Source: CALAED01 sp035765195
Lineage (GTDB): Bacteria; Actinomycetota; Actinomycetes; Streptosporangiales; Streptosporangiaceae
NCBI GenBank assembly: GCA_035765195.1
Contig: DASTYC010000036.1
Location: forward strand, 1-64,000
DNA length: 64,000 nucleotides
Direction of reading: 5' to 3'
Under the pieces are notes generated by a model. The model made no database searches and had not been told where the DNA came from. It was given only the letters and a program-made list of their open reading frames with translations. Numbering within the stretch: the first letter of the stretch is position 1; each line of letters opens with the position of its first letter. Made by a program: the position numbers and the translations under genes. Positions 17,653 to 25,414 of the stretch are shown here, one piece after another.

Positions 17653-18281
17653 TGGCGATGCCGCGTCCACCCGCCGAGATCTACGAGCGCGTACGGCTGC
17701 GCGTACGCGAGATCATCACCACCGCGATGCGCGCCGATCCCGACCTGACCCGGGTCGCGCTCGCCAATGCCCCGCAACGCTCGGACCGGCGCGACGCCGA
17801 TTTCGCGCGGAACGCTCGCAGGCTCGTGCTCGCCGCCTCGATCGCGCTGGACGCCGGCCTAGAGGTGCATCGGCGCGTCCCCGGCTCCCGCGGAGCCGAG
17901 GTCTGCCGTAGTTGCGGCACCACCGAGATCTGCCCGACCGTACGGCGCATCGCCGACACGCTCGCGGCGTATCTGCCCCGGCCGGTCGCTGTAGACCGGG
18001 CGGAGGCCTGGCGGCTCGCGGACGCCTACCTGGACGCGGCCGGCCACGGCCTGCTCGTGGGGATCGACGAGATTCCGGATGGATTCGTGGCCTGCGCCGT
18101 GTCCGGTCCCGCTTCGGCAGGTGAAGCCGCGGTCCCCGAGGGCGCGGAGGTCCTGGTCATCGACCGTCGTACCGGCCGCATCACCCGGTGGCCCGCCCTC
18201 CCGCTCGACGAACTCGCCACGCACTACGCCCGATACCTCGCCGGCCAAACGACCGGTGCGGGTGCCCGCGGCCGAACGTAG
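17652..18281 (+). CDS. Conserved hypothetical protein, possible YrhB/Imm35-like C-terminal domain
   Basis: The 209-residue protein is coupled to the ATPase by a TGATG overlap; a second ATG at 17658 is equally possible. The N-terminal half contains a putative CxxC motif (EVCRSCGTTEICPT). The C-terminal half (EAWRLADAYLDAAG, then VLVIDRRTGRITRWPALP) resembles the YrhB/Imm35-type fold, in which a short helix is followed by a strand ending in DRRTG. That resemblance is by eye and weak. It could be an immunity-like or ligand-binding protein acting with the upstream ATPase. No membrane segment or signal peptide is present. Confidence 0.5.
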   Translation: MAMPRPPAEIYERVRLRVREIITTAMRADPDLTRVALANAPQRSDRRDADFARNARRLVLAASIALDAGLEVHRRVPGSRGAEVCRSCGTTEICPTVRRIADTLAAYLPRPVAVDRAEAWRLADAYLDAAGHGLLVGIDEIPDGFVACAVSGPASAGEAAVPEGAEVLVIDRRTGRITRWPALPLDELATHYARYLAGQTTGAGARGRT

Positions 18282-18329
18282 CCGGGCACCCGGAAGAAAT
18301 GGCGGCACGTCGCGCGCTACGGTGACGCC

Positions 18330-18842
18330 GTGGATGCCGAGTCATACCTGCTGATCCTGGGCGAGCGCCGGGCGATCGCGTGGGTTCTCCGCGAGCAACG
18401 GATGGCGTTCCCTCGCACCGCACGTGCCGAGGTGGATCGCCTGGCCGAGGGTGACGAGCTGTTCATTTACACGACTCGCGGTGCCTTCAACAACCCGACC
18501 CGCGACCGCGGACGCGTGATCGGCCGGGCCGTCGTCACGTCGGCGGTGACCGAGTTCGACGAGCCGGTCGAAATCTCCGGCCGTGAGTTTCCGCGGGGAT
18601 GTGAGATCCGCGTCGAGACATTGGCGCCATGGCGGAGCGGCGTCGATCTGGCGGCGTTCGTCGATCAACTCGAGGCGTTTCCCAACCCCAAACCGTGGAG
18701 CATCTACCTGCGCCGTCCGTTGCTGCGTCTGCCCCCGCCCGACGCGCGGCTGCTCGAACACCGGCTCGAGCCGCTCGTTGGGACATTGAACGACAACATC
18801 CAGGGCTACCTCGACCGCGCCGGTGCTGATGCATCACGTTGA
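18330..18842 (+). CDS. PUA/EVE-like domain protein
   Basis: This 170-residue protein begins SYLLILGERRAIAWVLREQRMAF. It continues with LAEGDELFIYTTRGAF and RGRVIGRAVV, a pattern like EVE/PUA-superfamily domains (beta strand, GD-x-hhhY, then GRV...A). Such domains bind modified bases in RNA or DNA and are enriched in defence islands. A GTG start at 18330 follows a TACGGT -10 box (18318-18323) by 6 nt, so it is probably leaderless. The fold assignment is by eye; a modified-DNA reader role next to a methylase system is an appealing inference without direct support. Confidence 0.5.
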   Translation: MDAESYLLILGERRAIAWVLREQRMAFPRTARAEVDRLAEGDELFIYTTRGAFNNPTRDRGRVIGRAVVTSAVTEFDEPVEISGREFPRGCEIRVETLAPWRSGVDLAAFVDQLEAFPNPKPWSIYLRRPLLRLPPPDARLLEHRLEPLVGTLNDNIQGYLDRAGADASR

Positions 18843-18988
18843 GCAGGCGGCCAGTATGCCCGTCGGCATCCTTCGTGCGGCCGCCGCGGTTACCTGGACT
18901 CCGCTTTCTCCCTGCGTCGTCACTGTTGACGGAGGCGGCGCCATGCTATATCTGGGTGGGGTTTTCCGATCGCGCGGGAGTAGGTTAA

Positions 18989-19186
18989 ATGCGAGCCATT
19001 CGACGACTTGGCCAGACCCCTAAAGAACGTGGTGATACCACCGGGGTAAGCGGCTCGCCGGACATTTTAGAGCTCGATGACGGCAGCTTTGCCGTGATTG
19101 GCGAGGACATAACAGATCGGCTGGGCCGGGCGCCTCTGGCAGACGCAAGATGCGCTCCAAACGAGCGTATTGTGCGCGTCACTTGA
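18989..19186 (+). CDS. Small conserved protein, partner of DUF6879-type gene
   Basis: The 65-residue protein has the core PDILELDDGSFAVIGEDITD. This is the recurring pattern of small actinobacterial proteins encoded directly upstream of DUF6879 genes. ATG at 18989 has a GGGAG ribosome-binding site 8 nt upstream. It ends 42 bp before the DUF6879-type reading frame. The pair is common near XRE/DUF397-type regulators in actinomycetes; the biochemical role is unknown. Confidence 0.6.
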   Translation: MRAIRRLGQTPKERGDTTGVSGSPDILELDDGSFAVIGEDITDRLGRAPLADARCAPNERIVRVT

Positions 19187-19228
19187 GCCACGCTGGTATC
19201 CGCAAAGCGAGATATCCCGGATAATTAG

Positions 19229-19822
19229 ATGCTTCCGCCGCAATGGGTATTGGTGAACAGTCGTCGACTCGACCTCGATGAGTTCGGGGCCTGTTTTGAC
19301 GAAGCGTGGTCGCGGCTCCACTCGAGATTCCGCAAGCTCGAGTGCCGGCAGGTCTATCAGGAGCGCGAAACGAACAAGTCCCAAGAAGCCTACAATATGG
19401 GGCGCATCGAAGAGTCCTGAGCACTCCTGCGAAAGGAGGCGGAGACCGATCGACCCCTTTACGAAGACATCAAACGACGAGGTATCGACTACGCGAGAAT
19501 TCGTCTTGTGCAAGAGCCGCTGAGCGATTATCTCGAATATGAGCTGATGGCCTACCGCATTCGCGCGGAGATGGGCGATGTCATCGAGGTTGTCAGATGC
19601 GCCAACGAGCAAACCTTGCCGAACGAAGACTACTTCGACTTTCTGCTCTTCGATCGGCATACCGCGCTGATCCATGATTACGGCGACGTCGGCCTGCAGG
19701 CGGGCGGATGGATCACTCAAGACATCCGCGTCATAAGCTCGTTGGAAACCATCGCCACAGAACTACAAAAGCGCGCGGTCCGGCTAAGCGAGTTTGCAGC
19801 GGATAGCGGGCGAATCATCTAG
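19229..19822 (+). pseudogene. DUF6879-type gene interrupted by an in-frame TGA
   Basis: A single frame runs from ATG 19229 to the stop ending at 19822, with one internal TGA at 19418-19420 (codon 64). Upstream of it the frame reads SRRLDLDEFGACFDEAWSRL. Downstream it continues without any other stop as ALLRKEAETDRPLYEDIKRRG, VQEPLSDYLEYELMAYR and DFLLFDRHTALIHDYGD. These match the DUF6879 pattern (PLSDYLRFEL, DFWLFD). Family members often have Trp near the interruption, so a TGG-to-TGA change is the simplest explanation. If read through, the product would be about 197 residues. A sequencing error or genuine readthrough is also possible. Confidence 0.6.
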
Positions 19823-19888
19823 CGGGGCCGGCCGTCCGCTTGCTTGGGACGTAACGATCGGGCGACATCGTGGCCGTTGATATGGTGC

Positions 19889-19993
19889 CTGTTCGAGTAG
19901 GTCGCCTTCGAGTTGGTTTCCGTACGAGCGAAGCCAGGCGTAGCAGGATCTTCGCACGAGCAATTGCCAAACGCCGGGAACGAGCACCGTTGC
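19889..19993 (-). pseudogene. Decayed fragment of a second DUF1998 helicase
   Basis: On the minus strand this stretch encodes ATVLVPGVWQL...RRSCYAWLRSYGNQLEGDLLEQ. The intact helicase has AAVLVPVLDN...RSCYACLRSYGNQLEGDLLDRH. At base level 19894-19987 aligns with 1629-1722 in the same orientation with few mismatches and a 1-nt deletion that breaks the frame. One zinc-binding Cys is replaced by Trp. No start, helicase core or nuclease domain is present nearby. It is a relic of a homologous gene or of a duplication, not a functional gene. Confidence 0.7.
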
Positions 19994-20264
19994 CTGCGGC
20001 GGGGCACTCTGGCTCCGGGATGGGCATCGAACAGCCATTCCCAAGCTGCTCCGGGGCTTTAGGTGGAGGCTTGTCCAGCCCAGTCTGCCACCGACCCAGG
20101 CAATCCAAGCAAACCGCAGCGGAGCCACCAGCGTTGGGCGCATGAGTACAGGCTCGGAAGTGGCGGCCTCGCCGCCAGCTTGCCAGGTGGTGGGTCGACG
20201 GCAGACGGGATGGACAAGCCCGTGCCGGGCGTTGAGGCCTAAGCGTCAACAGGCCAGAAAGGAG
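19994..20264. other. Intergenic stretch beside the helicase relic
   Basis: No convincing gene is seen between the helicase fragment and the XRE gene. The short overlapping frames lack ribosome-binding sites and recognisable products. Part of it may be more decayed remnants of the same helicase gene. Confidence 0.45.
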
Positions 20265-20645
20265 TCACTGGCCGTCAGAGTCTTGGCTAGGCCAATCCTC
20301 GTTCCTGAGACGCAACAACGAGACGAGTCCGACCGAGTCGCGACCTGTAAGAGTCCCGTACGTGGCAAGGACGGCGTCCTGCTCCTTCCGTGTTAGTAGC
20401 TTGTCTGCGACAACCGCGAGCTCAACATCGGTACAAAACTTCCCCCGTCGAGTGATCAGTTCCCCTAGCTGCACACCAATGATCTTGGGAAGTAGTTTCA
20501 CCTCATCGGGCCCAGGATGAGCCTTGCCGCGTTCCCAGAGGGATACGGACGATTGTGAAACCCCAAGTCTGCACGCAAGTTCCTGCTGATTAAGGCCGAC
20601 AGCCTGGCGGCGTTCCCGCAGATACGAACCCAAATTTTCACTCAT
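20265..20645 (-). CDS. XRE-family helix-turn-helix protein
   Basis: This 126-residue protein has a complete Cro/C1-type helix-turn-helix at residues 7-62 (RERRQAVGLNQQELACRLGV, then SQSSVSLWERGKAHPGPDEV). A C-terminal ~60-residue region with predicted helices (DVELAVVADKLLTRKEQDAVL) could mediate dimerisation or ligand binding. The promoter region just upstream is AT-rich (ATAATATTAGC at about 20650), unusual for this genome and consistent with acquired DNA. It has no adjacent toxin partner in the window, so an antitoxin role is not supported. It may regulate island genes. Confidence 0.75.
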   Translation of the reverse strand: MSENLGSYLRERRQAVGLNQQELACRLGVSQSSVSLWERGKAHPGPDEVKLLPKIIGVQLGELITRRGKFCTDVELAVVADKLLTRKEQDAVLATYGTLTGRDSVGLVSLLRLRNEDWPSQDSDGQ

Positions 20646-20984
20646 ACTATAATATTAGCTGATATGAGCATCTAATCGCAACCGCTGGTCGACCTGGCAT
20701 GTTCAGGGCACATGCGCTTGCGGTCACATGCGAAACATCGGGAAATGACAGGCACAACCGTGCAACTTGCAGCCAGACTCGAACTTGAGCAGGTCGCGTA
20801 CGTAACACGAACCGAAACCCCGGCCTACAGGCCGGCTCGTCCGCCGCCGACCCGTTTACCTGCATCTTTGCTCTTCGGCCGTGTTCCGCTGCTGTTCCGT
20901 CCGAGCTCCGGCAAGGAGAGTCTCGATCGCGCCATGGCCGACCTCTTCGTCGTGCGGACACGGCGGGGGTCCGGCCCGGGCCCT
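20646..20984. other. Intergenic region at the right edge of the island
   Basis: About 340 bp lie between the XRE gene and the end of the ABC transporter operon. It holds an AT-rich promoter segment for the XRE gene and the right copy of the 31-bp repeat. Open frames here are shadows and no gene is supported. Confidence 0.5.
20819..20849 (+). repeat. 31-bp repeat, right copy (mate at 848-878)
   Basis: The same orientation and 30 of 31 bases as the left copy. Here the extra C and G beside the hairpin lengthen the stem to CCGGCC-TACA-GGCCGG. The two copies are about 19.97 kb apart and bracket the helicase/methylase operon, the nuclease pair and the regulators. Confidence 0.55.
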
Positions 20985-21794
20985 TTAGCGGCCGCGGCGC
21001 TGGTAGGTGCGGATCGACAGGGGGACGAAGACCAGCAGCAGTGCGGCGGACCAGAGCAGGACGGCGGCCACCGGGTGGGCGAGCGGCCAGGCCACGTCTC
21101 CGGTCGGCAGACCCGGGTTGCCGAACAGCTCGCGGGCGGCGGCGGTGAGCGCGCTGACCGGGTTCCAGTCGGCGACGAACCGCAGCCACGCCGGCATGCC
21201 TTCGGTCGGGACGAAAGCGTTGGACACCATCGTGAACGGCAGGAACAGGGGCACCAGCTGGTTGACGACCTGTTCGTTCCGCACCGCCAGGCCCACGTAG
21301 ACGCCCACCCAGCTCAGCGCGTACCGCAGCACGATCATCAGCAGGACCGCCTCGGCCGCGGGCGCCAGGCCGCGGTGCGGTTGCCAGCCCACCAGCAGGC
21401 CCGTCCCCGCCATGATGGCCAGGAGCAGCAGACCGGCAAGCAGGTCGGCGCCGGTCTGTCCGAACGGCACGGCCAACCGCGCCATCGGCATGGAGCGGAA
21501 CCGGTCCATCACGCCGCGGGAGGCGTCAGCGGCCATCCGCACCATGACCCCCTGCGCCGCCGTGAAGGTCACCATCGCGAACAGCCCGGGCATGAGGTAC
21601 TCGCGGTAGTCGCCGCCGCCCGGCACCTGGATCGCGCTGCCGAAGACGTACCCGAACAGCACCACCATGATGGCGGGGAAGATCAGCGCGGCGGCGAGTT
21701 CTCCGGGCTGGTGCCGCAGCCGTCCGAGTTCGCGGCCGACCAGGGTGAGCCCGTCGGTGAACGTCCAGCGCAGGCGCGGGGCGAGGGTGGTCAT
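20985..21794 (-). CDS. ABC-2 type exporter permease (daunorubicin-resistance type)
   Basis: This 269-residue membrane protein has about six hydrophobic segments, including ELAAALIFPAIMVVLFGYVF, a segment near residue 100 (GVMVRMAADASRGVMDRFRSM, the cytoplasmic helix typical of DrrB-like permeases) and a C-terminal AVLLWSAALLLVFVPLSI anchor. It is translated with the ATPase gene upstream through a 4-bp ATGA overlap. Together they should form a drug or lipid exporter. The divergent TetR gene suggests induction by a substrate. A second, related exporter is at 30065-31848. Confidence 0.85.
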   Translation of the reverse strand: MTTLAPRLRWTFTDGLTLVGRELGRLRHQPGELAAALIFPAIMVVLFGYVFGSAIQVPGGGDYREYLMPGLFAMVTFTAAQGVMVRMAADASRGVMDRFRSMPMARLAVPFGQTGADLLAGLLLLAIMAGTGLLVGWQPHRGLAPAAEAVLLMIVLRYALSWVGVYVGLAVRNEQVVNQLVPLFLPFTMVSNAFVPTEGMPAWLRFVADWNPVSALTAAARELFGNPGLPTGDVAWPLAHPVAAVLLWSAALLLVFVPLSIRTYQRRGR

Positions 21795-22735
21795 CGGACC
21801 GGCTCCTTCCGGTCGGTGAGGCGCAGGAACACCTCGTCGAGGGTGGGGCGGCGCAGCCGCACGTCGGCCGCGGCGACCCCGGCGCGGTCGAGTTCGCGCA
21901 CGACGTCGGCGAGCCGGAGGCCGCCGCCGGGCAGGGCGACGCTGAGCCGGTCGGCGTCTGTGGTCGTGGGAGCGGTCCCGGCGAGGGCGGTCAGCACGGT
22001 CGCCGCCGGACGCAGCGCGGCGGGGTCTTCGATGGTGACGTCGAGGCGGTCTCCGATGGCGGCCTTCAGCTCGTCGGGCGTGCCCGTGGCGATGACCTTC
22101 CCGTGGTCGATGACGGTGATGTGGTCGGCCAGGCGGTCGGCCTCGTCCAGGTACTGCGTGGTGAGCAGCACCGTGGTGCCGTCCGCCGCCAGCTCGCGCA
22201 CGGTGTCCCAGATCGCGCCGCGGCCGCGCGGATCGAGGCCGGCGGTCGGCTCGTCCAGGAACAGCACCTCGGGGCGCAGGATGAGGCTGGTCATCAGGTC
22301 GAGGCGGCGCCGCATGCCGCCGGAGTAGCCGGCGACCTGACGATCGGCGGCGTCCAGCAGACCGAAGCGTTCGAGCAGCTCGTCGGCCCTGCGGTGCGCC
22401 TCGCGCCGGGACAGGTGGTAGAGGCGCCCGAACATGCGCAGGTTGCCGCGGCCGGTGAGCTTGTCGTCCACGGCTGCGTACTGGCCCGCGAGCCCGATCC
22501 TGGTCCGCACCTCGCCGGCCTCGCGGACGACGTCGTGGCCGGCGATGCGGGCGTGCCCGGCGTCGGGCTCTGACAGGGTCGCCAGGATGCGCACCGCGGT
22601 CGTCTTCCCCGCGCCGTTCGGCCCGAGCAGGCCGCAGACCGTGCCTCTCGGGACGCTGAGGTCGAGCCCGCGCAGCGCATGGGTGGCGCCGAAGGACTTG
22701 TGCAGCCCCTCGGCCACCACGATCGGATCCGCCAT
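21791..22735 (-). CDS. ABC exporter ATP-binding protein (DrrA-like)
   Basis: The 314-residue ATPase contains GPNGAGKTT (Walker A), an LTGRGNLRMFGRLY segment, the YSGGMRRRLDL signature and LFLDEPTAGLD (Walker B), followed by LLTTQYLDEAD and an H-loop region. The C-terminal ~90 residues (RLDVTIEDPAALRPAATVL) are the DrrA-type extension. ATG at 22735 has a GGAGGG ribosome-binding site. It is transcribed divergently from the TetR gene across an 85-bp gap carrying an inverted-repeat operator. It pairs with the permease gene downstream. Confidence 0.88.
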   Translation of the reverse strand: MADPIVVAEGLHKSFGATHALRGLDLSVPRGTVCGLLGPNGAGKTTAVRILATLSEPDAGHARIAGHDVVREAGEVRTRIGLAGQYAAVDDKLTGRGNLRMFGRLYHLSRREAHRRADELLERFGLLDAADRQVAGYSGGMRRRLDLMTSLILRPEVLFLDEPTAGLDPRGRGAIWDTVRELAADGTTVLLTTQYLDEADRLADHITVIDHGKVIATGTPDELKAAIGDRLDVTIEDPAALRPAATVLTALAGTAPTTTDADRLSVALPGGGLRLADVVRELDRAGVAAADVRLRRPTLDEVFLRLTDRKEPVR

Positions 22736-22756
22736 GATCCCTCCACTGGGTACACC

Positions 22757-22803
22757 GTACGCGGTTATGGCGGCCAGGCTAAGTTACCGCGTACTATGTA
22801 CGC
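22757..22803. promoter_or_regulatory. TetR operator region between tetR and the ABC operon
   Basis: An 11-bp arm GTACGCGGTTA (22757-22767) is mirrored by TTACCGCGTAC (22784-22794), 10 of 11 bases paired, 16 bp apart. Overlapping it, GCGTAC-TAT-GTACGC (22789-22803) is a perfect inverted repeat with a TACTAT -10 box for tetR at its centre. On the other strand TACGGT (plus 22755-22760) can serve as the -10 box of the ABC operon. Binding of the TetR product would block both promoters. The protein-DNA link is inference. Confidence 0.65.
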
Positions 22804-22820
22804 AAGTGGGGAGTGGAAGG

Positions 22821-23543
22821 GTGACCGACGCCGAGTACGTGAACATCTGGATGCGGCCCGAGCGCCCGGCCCGCGGGCCGAAGCCGGCCTACAGCCGCGC
22901 CCAGATCACCGATGCGGCGATCAGGATCGCCGACGCCGAAGGGCTGGAGGCCGCCACCATGCGGCGGATCGCCGCCGAGATCGGTGCGGGCGCGATGTCG
23001 CTGTACCGGTACGTCCCGAGCCGCGACGACCTCATCGAGCTCATGGCCGACCGGCTGCAGGGCGAGATCGACGTCGAGGGCATGCCGTCCGGCGACTGGC
23101 GCGCGGACCTCACGCGCTACGCCGACGGAATGCGGGCGATGTGGCTGCGGCACCCGTGGATCGCCACCGTGCACCGGTCGCTTCCCAGCTTCGGCCCCAA
23201 CCAGTTGCTCCTGATCGAACGGGTGATGGGGGTCCTCGACGCCCACGTCTCCATCGATGAGAACCTCGCCCTCATGGCCATTTTGAACGGCTACGTCGAG
23301 GGCGCCGTCCGCGAGGAGGTCAGCTCGGCCGAGGAGGTCCGCCGCAGCGGGCTCAGCGAGCCGGAATGGACGGCGCGTAGCCTCCCGCGCATCCAGCAGG
23401 TGCTGGCGAGCGGGGACTACCCGATCTTCACCAAGATCGTGCTGGAGGCGCGCCAGCCCCGCCTCAGCCGCGATGACCAGTTCCGGCACGGGCTCGGCCG
23501 CGTCCTCGACTGCATCGCCGCGGCCCTCCCAGCAACGGCCTGA
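22821..23543 (+). CDS. TetR/AcrR-family repressor with TetR_C-type ligand domain
   Basis: This 240-residue protein has an N-terminal helix-turn-helix at about 28-75 (ITDAAIRIADAEGLEAATMR, IAAEIGAGAMSLYRYVPSRDDL). An all-helical ligand and dimerisation domain follows (about 85-240), the usual layout for regulators of drug exporters. The GTG start at 22821 is preceded by GGAGTGGAAGG. An ATG 10 codons later is possible. It is divergent from the DrrAB-like exporter and most likely represses it and itself through the operator at 22757-22803. Confidence 0.85.
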   Translation: MTDAEYVNIWMRPERPARGPKPAYSRAQITDAAIRIADAEGLEAATMRRIAAEIGAGAMSLYRYVPSRDDLIELMADRLQGEIDVEGMPSGDWRADLTRYADGMRAMWLRHPWIATVHRSLPSFGPNQLLLIERVMGVLDAHVSIDENLALMAILNGYVEGAVREEVSSAEEVRRSGLSEPEWTARSLPRIQQVLASGDYPIFTKIVLEARQPRLSRDDQFRHGLGRVLDCIAAALPATA

Positions 23544-23662
23544 CCCCCCTCGTGGTGAGCTCAGCGTCAACACGCACGTGGCTCGATCGATGTTCTTGCG
23601 CTGAAACGGACCGCGACGCCCATTCATATGGGGGCGGAATCCGACCGCGGTAGAGTCGGCCG

Positions 23663-24250
23663 GTGACCGACTCAAATGATTCGGGCAAAGAGCCGACCCA
23701 GCCTCCTCCCGATCCGCAACCGTTACCGAAGCCGATGACGGTCGCATGGCGGGTCGGGCTCTGGATGTGGATCGTGACGCTCATGGTCGCGGCATTAGTC
23801 CACCTCCCATGGGCGTGGTCGCATACGAGTCGGCTCATAGCGGGAAAAGGAAAGCCACGTCAGGCCAGTTGGCTCGGCATCACGTTCCAGCCCACCGCCG
23901 CCTCGTTTCTGATTCTTATCGTTGTCCTGAGCGCGATGATCGGCAGTGCCACGATTCTGGCTCTGAGCCTGGGCCACCGCGCCGGGTATCAAAAGCTGAA
24001 CAAGGGCTGGGAACTTTGGTATCTGCTCCGGCCGGTCACGGCGATCGGCGTGGGCGTCATTTCCTTCGCGCTGTTGAAGGCCGGTCTGCTCACGGTCGGT
24101 ACCGCTGACTCGGATCTGTTCGCGGCCGCCGCCATCGGCGGGCTGGCGGGTCTGTTCACCGACCAATTGCTGCAGCGGATGAGTAGAGTTTTCGGACTCA
24201 AAGGCGGCATCAACACCCCTGACGATGACGGTAAGCAACTCAAGCGGTAG
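23663..24250 (+). CDS. Multi-pass membrane protein of unknown function
   Basis: The 195-residue protein has a Pro-rich cytosolic N terminus (TQPPPDPQPLPKP). It then has about three to four hydrophobic helices: about 27-50 (VGLWMWIVTLMVAALVHLPW), 77-102, 118-140 (VTAIGVGVISFALLKAGLL) and a weaker one near 150-165. The C terminus is hydrophilic. GTG at 23663 follows a TAGAGT -10 box (23651-23656) by 6 nt and has no Shine-Dalgarno sequence, so it is probably leaderless. I do not recognise a functional family. It stands alone between tetR and a GNAT gene. Confidence 0.65.
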   Translation: MTDSNDSGKEPTQPPPDPQPLPKPMTVAWRVGLWMWIVTLMVAALVHLPWAWSHTSRLIAGKGKPRQASWLGITFQPTAASFLILIVVLSAMIGSATILALSLGHRAGYQKLNKGWELWYLLRPVTAIGVGVISFALLKAGLLTVGTADSDLFAAAAIGGLAGLFTDQLLQRMSRVFGLKGGINTPDDDGKQLKR

Positions 24251-24336
24251 GGCGACCGGCGTGGCTTTGCCGAGCGCACCAGAGCATCGCGGAAAATGGG
24301 GTGACCTGGGCGGGCGGGGCTGGTCACGATGGAAGC

Positions 24337-25026
24337 ATGCTGGTCGATCACTTTCCGCTGCTGGGGCTGCGGCTGACGACGCCGCGCCTGGAGTTGCGGT
24401 TGCCCATGCCGGAAGAGCTGGCCGCTCTGGCGGAGGTGGCGGCCGAGGGCATCCACGATCCCGATGAGATGCCGTTCCTCGTGCCGTGGACCGATCAGCG
24501 GCCCGCCGAGGTCGCCCTGAGCGTCATCCAGTACTACTGGCTCGGTCTGGGACGTTGGTCTCCGCGGGACTGGTCGCTCAATCTCGCCGTGTTCCGCGGC
24601 GGTGACGTCGTGGGGCAGCAGACCATCAGCTCGCGCGACCTCGCCGTCGTCCGCCAGGTGAACACGGGCTCCTGGCTGGGCCGGCGTTATCAGGGGCAGG
24701 GGATCGGCACCGAGATGCGCGCCGCCGTGCTGCACCTCGCGTTCGCCGGACTGGGCGCCGAGGAGGCCGTCTCCGGGGCGCTCGAGGGCAATGAGTCGTC
24801 GTACGCCGTCTCCCGCAAGCTGGGCTACCACTCGGACGGCGTCAACCGTCACGTCGTCCGCGGCGCCATGGTCGTCGAGCACCGGATGCGTCTCACCCGG
24901 GCGGCGTGGGAGACCCACCGCGCCATCTCCGTCACCATCGAGGGTCTCGCGCCGTGCCTGCCCATGTTCGGGATCGGCGAGGGCGGAAATCTTCTTGCGG
25001 GGAACGCGACAGAACGCGATATTTGA
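24337..25026 (+). CDS. GNAT-family N-acetyltransferase
   Basis: The 229-residue protein starts LLGLRLTTPRLELRLPMPEEL, the usual opening of RimJ/RimL-type acetyltransferases. The acetyl-CoA pyrophosphate-binding loop is seen as RRYQGQGIGTEMR (about 122-134), preceded by the strand VNTGSWLG. The later NESSYAVSRKLGYHSDG is the conserved GNAT C-terminal motif. ATG at 24337 was chosen over an upstream GTG at 24301 because the extra residues lie outside the family fold. Substrate is unknown; related enzymes acetylate protein N termini or small molecules. It is a single-gene unit. Confidence 0.85.
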   Translation: MLVDHFPLLGLRLTTPRLELRLPMPEELAALAEVAAEGIHDPDEMPFLVPWTDQRPAEVALSVIQYYWLGLGRWSPRDWSLNLAVFRGGDVVGQQTISSRDLAVVRQVNTGSWLGRRYQGQGIGTEMRAAVLHLAFAGLGAEEAVSGALEGNESSYAVSRKLGYHSDGVNRHVVRGAMVVEHRMRLTRAAWETHRAISVTIEGLAPCLPMFGIGEGGNLLAGNATERDI

Positions 25027-25132
25027 CCGGTTCGCCGTACTCAACTGGCGACTTTTCCCGAGCTTTGACACCCGGTGACAGCGCAGGAGTGGAATCCTGG
25101 TGGCCCGAGGCCGGACGGAGGAAGGAAGCGCC

Positions 25133-25414
25133 GTGTACACGGTGAAGGAGCTGATCGGCGAACTCGGCATCGAGTTGTTCCATGCCCCGACGCACGAGGC
25201 GGCGCTCGACCACCTCGACGAGGAGTGCCGATGCCGGTTCCATCAGCTCGCGGCCAACGGTGAGGGCGGACGCATCCGCTACCACTTCGAGATCTATGAC
25301 GACGCTGGCGCGCTGGTGAACTGCCTGCACACCACGCCGCGTCTCGAAGGGCCGACGCTGCGCGAGATCTACGACATCGTCCAACACGACTCCCCGCGGC
25401 GGCGCTTCGAGTAA
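25133..25414 (+). CDS. Small conserved hypothetical protein
   Basis: The 93-residue soluble protein starts VYTVKELIGELGIELFHAPT. It includes an acidic segment (DHLDEECRCRFHQLAANG) and ends with a charged tail. The GTG start at 25133 is supported by a GGAGGAAGGAAG ribosome-binding site immediately upstream. No domain was recognised. It stands alone between the GNAT gene and the MEDS-STAS gene. Confidence 0.55.
   Translation: MYTVKELIGELGIELFHAPTHEAALDHLDEECRCRFHQLAANGEGGRIRYHFEIYDDAGALVNCLHTTPRLEGPTLREIYDIVQHDSPRRRFE

Noticed and set aside
19870..20145. Plus-strand frame across the helicase relic
   Set aside because: No ribosome-binding site or domain. The minus strand carries the recognisable DUF1998 remnant.
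20712..22328. 538-residue plus-strand frame opposite the ABC exporter
   Set aside because: It runs antisense to the permease and ATPase genes. Its His/Gln/Arg-rich product shows no domain.
22880..22900. Third copy of the 31-bp island repeat (CCGGCCTACAG at about 22885)
   Set aside because: Only about 11 bases match, within the coding sequence of TetR (KPAYSRAQI), so it is coincidence.
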